Below the pieces are notes generated by a model. It was not told the origin of the DNA. It saw only the letters and a list, made by a program, of their open reading frames with translations, and did no database searches. From Glaciecola sp038744645 (GTDB lineage: Bacteria > Pseudomonadota > Gammaproteobacteria > Enterobacterales > Alteromonadaceae), in contig JBCDMA010000207.1 of the NCBI GenBank assembly GCA_038744645.1, positions 1 to 6,939 of the forward strand: a DNA stretch of 6,939 bases, read 5' to 3'. The translations under genes were made by a program, and so were the position numbers. Below, piece by piece: positions 6,304 to 6,939 of this stretch (position 1 is its first letter; each line of letters starts with the position of its first letter).

Positions 6304-6939
6304 AGAGCTATTTTTTCTTTTTTTCTACTTGCGCTTTTAAGTTCCCAATGTGTTTATGCGGATACATTAACCGTTTGGAAGCGTAATTATGACGCGCCCT
6401 TCTTCAAAGAGTCTTTAGAAAACCTCTTGACGTTATCTGCTGAAAAATATGGCGACGTTACGCTAGTACCATCTGAGGAAATGGAACAAGGAAGAGCATT
6501 TATTGAATTGCAAGCTGGCAAGATCGACATCTTTATCGCGGGTATCAATCAGCAAAGAGAGCAGAAGGCAAAGCCAATTTATATTCCGTTAGATCGAGGA
6601 TTGTTAGGATTCAGAGTCTGCATGGTAAGAGAAGAAGAAAGTAGGCTTACAGACATCAGGTCAGTGAACGAATTTCTCGATAAACAGCTCACCGTTGGCC
6701 TTGGTGAAGAATGGCCAGATTTACGTGTTTACAATGAAAATGGCTTCGTTACCGTTACAAGCCCAACGTATTCAAATTTGTTTATCATGCTCCAAAACAA
6801 ACGCTTTGATTGTTTTTCTAGAAGTTTAAATGAAATTGATAATGAACTGTCTGTCCTGCAGGAGAGCGATTTAAAGATCGACTCTAATTTGGTGTTCATT
6901 TACCCGAATGCAGATTTCATTTATGTGAACAACAATTCC
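6301..6939 (+). CDS. Periplasmic solute-binding-like protein with TTG start (3' end outside window)
   Basis: The frame is open for 213 codons to the right edge, so the C-terminus is missing. Reading TTG as fMet, residues 1-20 form a clean signal peptide: R2, a hydrophobic core of about 4-14, and cleavage after VYA (18-20). The mature part resembles a divergent family 3 binding protein. ELQAGKIDIFIAGINQQRE (69-87) is the usual 'L-x-x-G-x-x-D-x-x-x-x-G-x-x-x-x-x-R/E' stretch. PIYIPLDRGLLGFRVCMVRE (92-111) gives the hinge strand, and KQLTVGLGEEWPD (128-140) starts the second lobe. KRFDCFSRSLNEI (167-179) closes the visible part. It starts 52 bp from the divergent binding-protein gene, and the two share little sequence by eye, so a recent tandem duplication is unlikely. 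The ligand is unknown; a sensory or uptake role is inferred from the family. C17 lacks a proper lipobox, so a lipoprotein is not favoured. Confidence 0.8.
   Translation, partial: MRAIFSFFLLALLSSQCVYADTLTVWKRNYDAPFFKESLENLLTLSAEKYGDVTLVPSEEMEQGRAFIELQAGKIDIFIAGINQQREQKAKPIYIPLDRGLLGFRVCMVREEESRLTDIRSVNEFLDKQLTVGLGEEWPDLRVYNENGFVTVTSPTYSNLFIMLQNKRFDCFSRSLNEIDNELSVLQESDLKIDSNLVFIYPNADFIYVNNNS

Noticed and set aside
6331..6351. Lipobox around C17 of the right-edge protein
   Set aside because: The preceding residues (SSQ) do not fit the L-[AS]-[GA]-C pattern, and a normal signal peptidase I site follows at VYA.

Overview
The window looks like part of a chromosome from a gammaproteobacterium, probably a marine Alteromonadales-type or related heterotroph. 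The reasons are moderate-to-low GC, a VapBC pair that resembles the enterobacterial (Salmonella/Shigella) subtype along most of its length, a membrane PAS-GGDEF-EAL protein, and small periplasmic family-3-like solute-binding proteins not linked to permease genes. This placement is an inference from gene style; there is no rRNA or other marker.

Layout from left to right. (1) Positions 1-1764, minus strand, hold the first 588 codons of a large exported c-type cytochrome of the 'planctomycete-type cytochrome c / DUF1587-DUF1595-DUF1592' class. It runs off the left edge, so its C-terminal domains are missing. (2) Positions 1765-2072 are a divergent intergenic region whose right end carries a sigma70 promoter bracketed by a 10-bp inverted repeat. 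(3) Positions 2073-2725 are a compact vapB-vapC type II toxin-antitoxin operon with a one-base stop/start overlap. (4) After a 211-base gap, positions 2937-5345 encode an 802-residue two-TM sensor with PAS, GGDEF and EAL domains. Its GGDEF signature is degenerate (NADEF), while every EAL catalytic residue is in place, so it is best read as a c-di-GMP phosphodiesterase. (5) Convergent with it, 30 bp away, is a minus-strand periplasmic solute-binding-like protein (5376-6248). (6) Only 52 bp from that gene's start, a second periplasmic binding-like gene runs divergently off the right edge (6301-6939). It begins with a TTG codon and has no in-frame ATG until codon 61.

How they might work together. 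The cytochrome and the VapBC module look like independent units. The sensor phosphodiesterase and the two binding-protein-like genes form a cluster that could link periplasmic ligand sensing to c-di-GMP turnover. That is suggested only by proximity; strand arrangement shows they are not one operon. I found no IS element, tRNA, rRNA, CRISPR array, riboswitch or convincing intrinsic terminator, and nothing that amounts to a clearly new system. The most useful observations are the two edge genes that an ATG-only, closed-ORF search would miss, the NADEF/EAL combination, and the vapBC promoter-operator.
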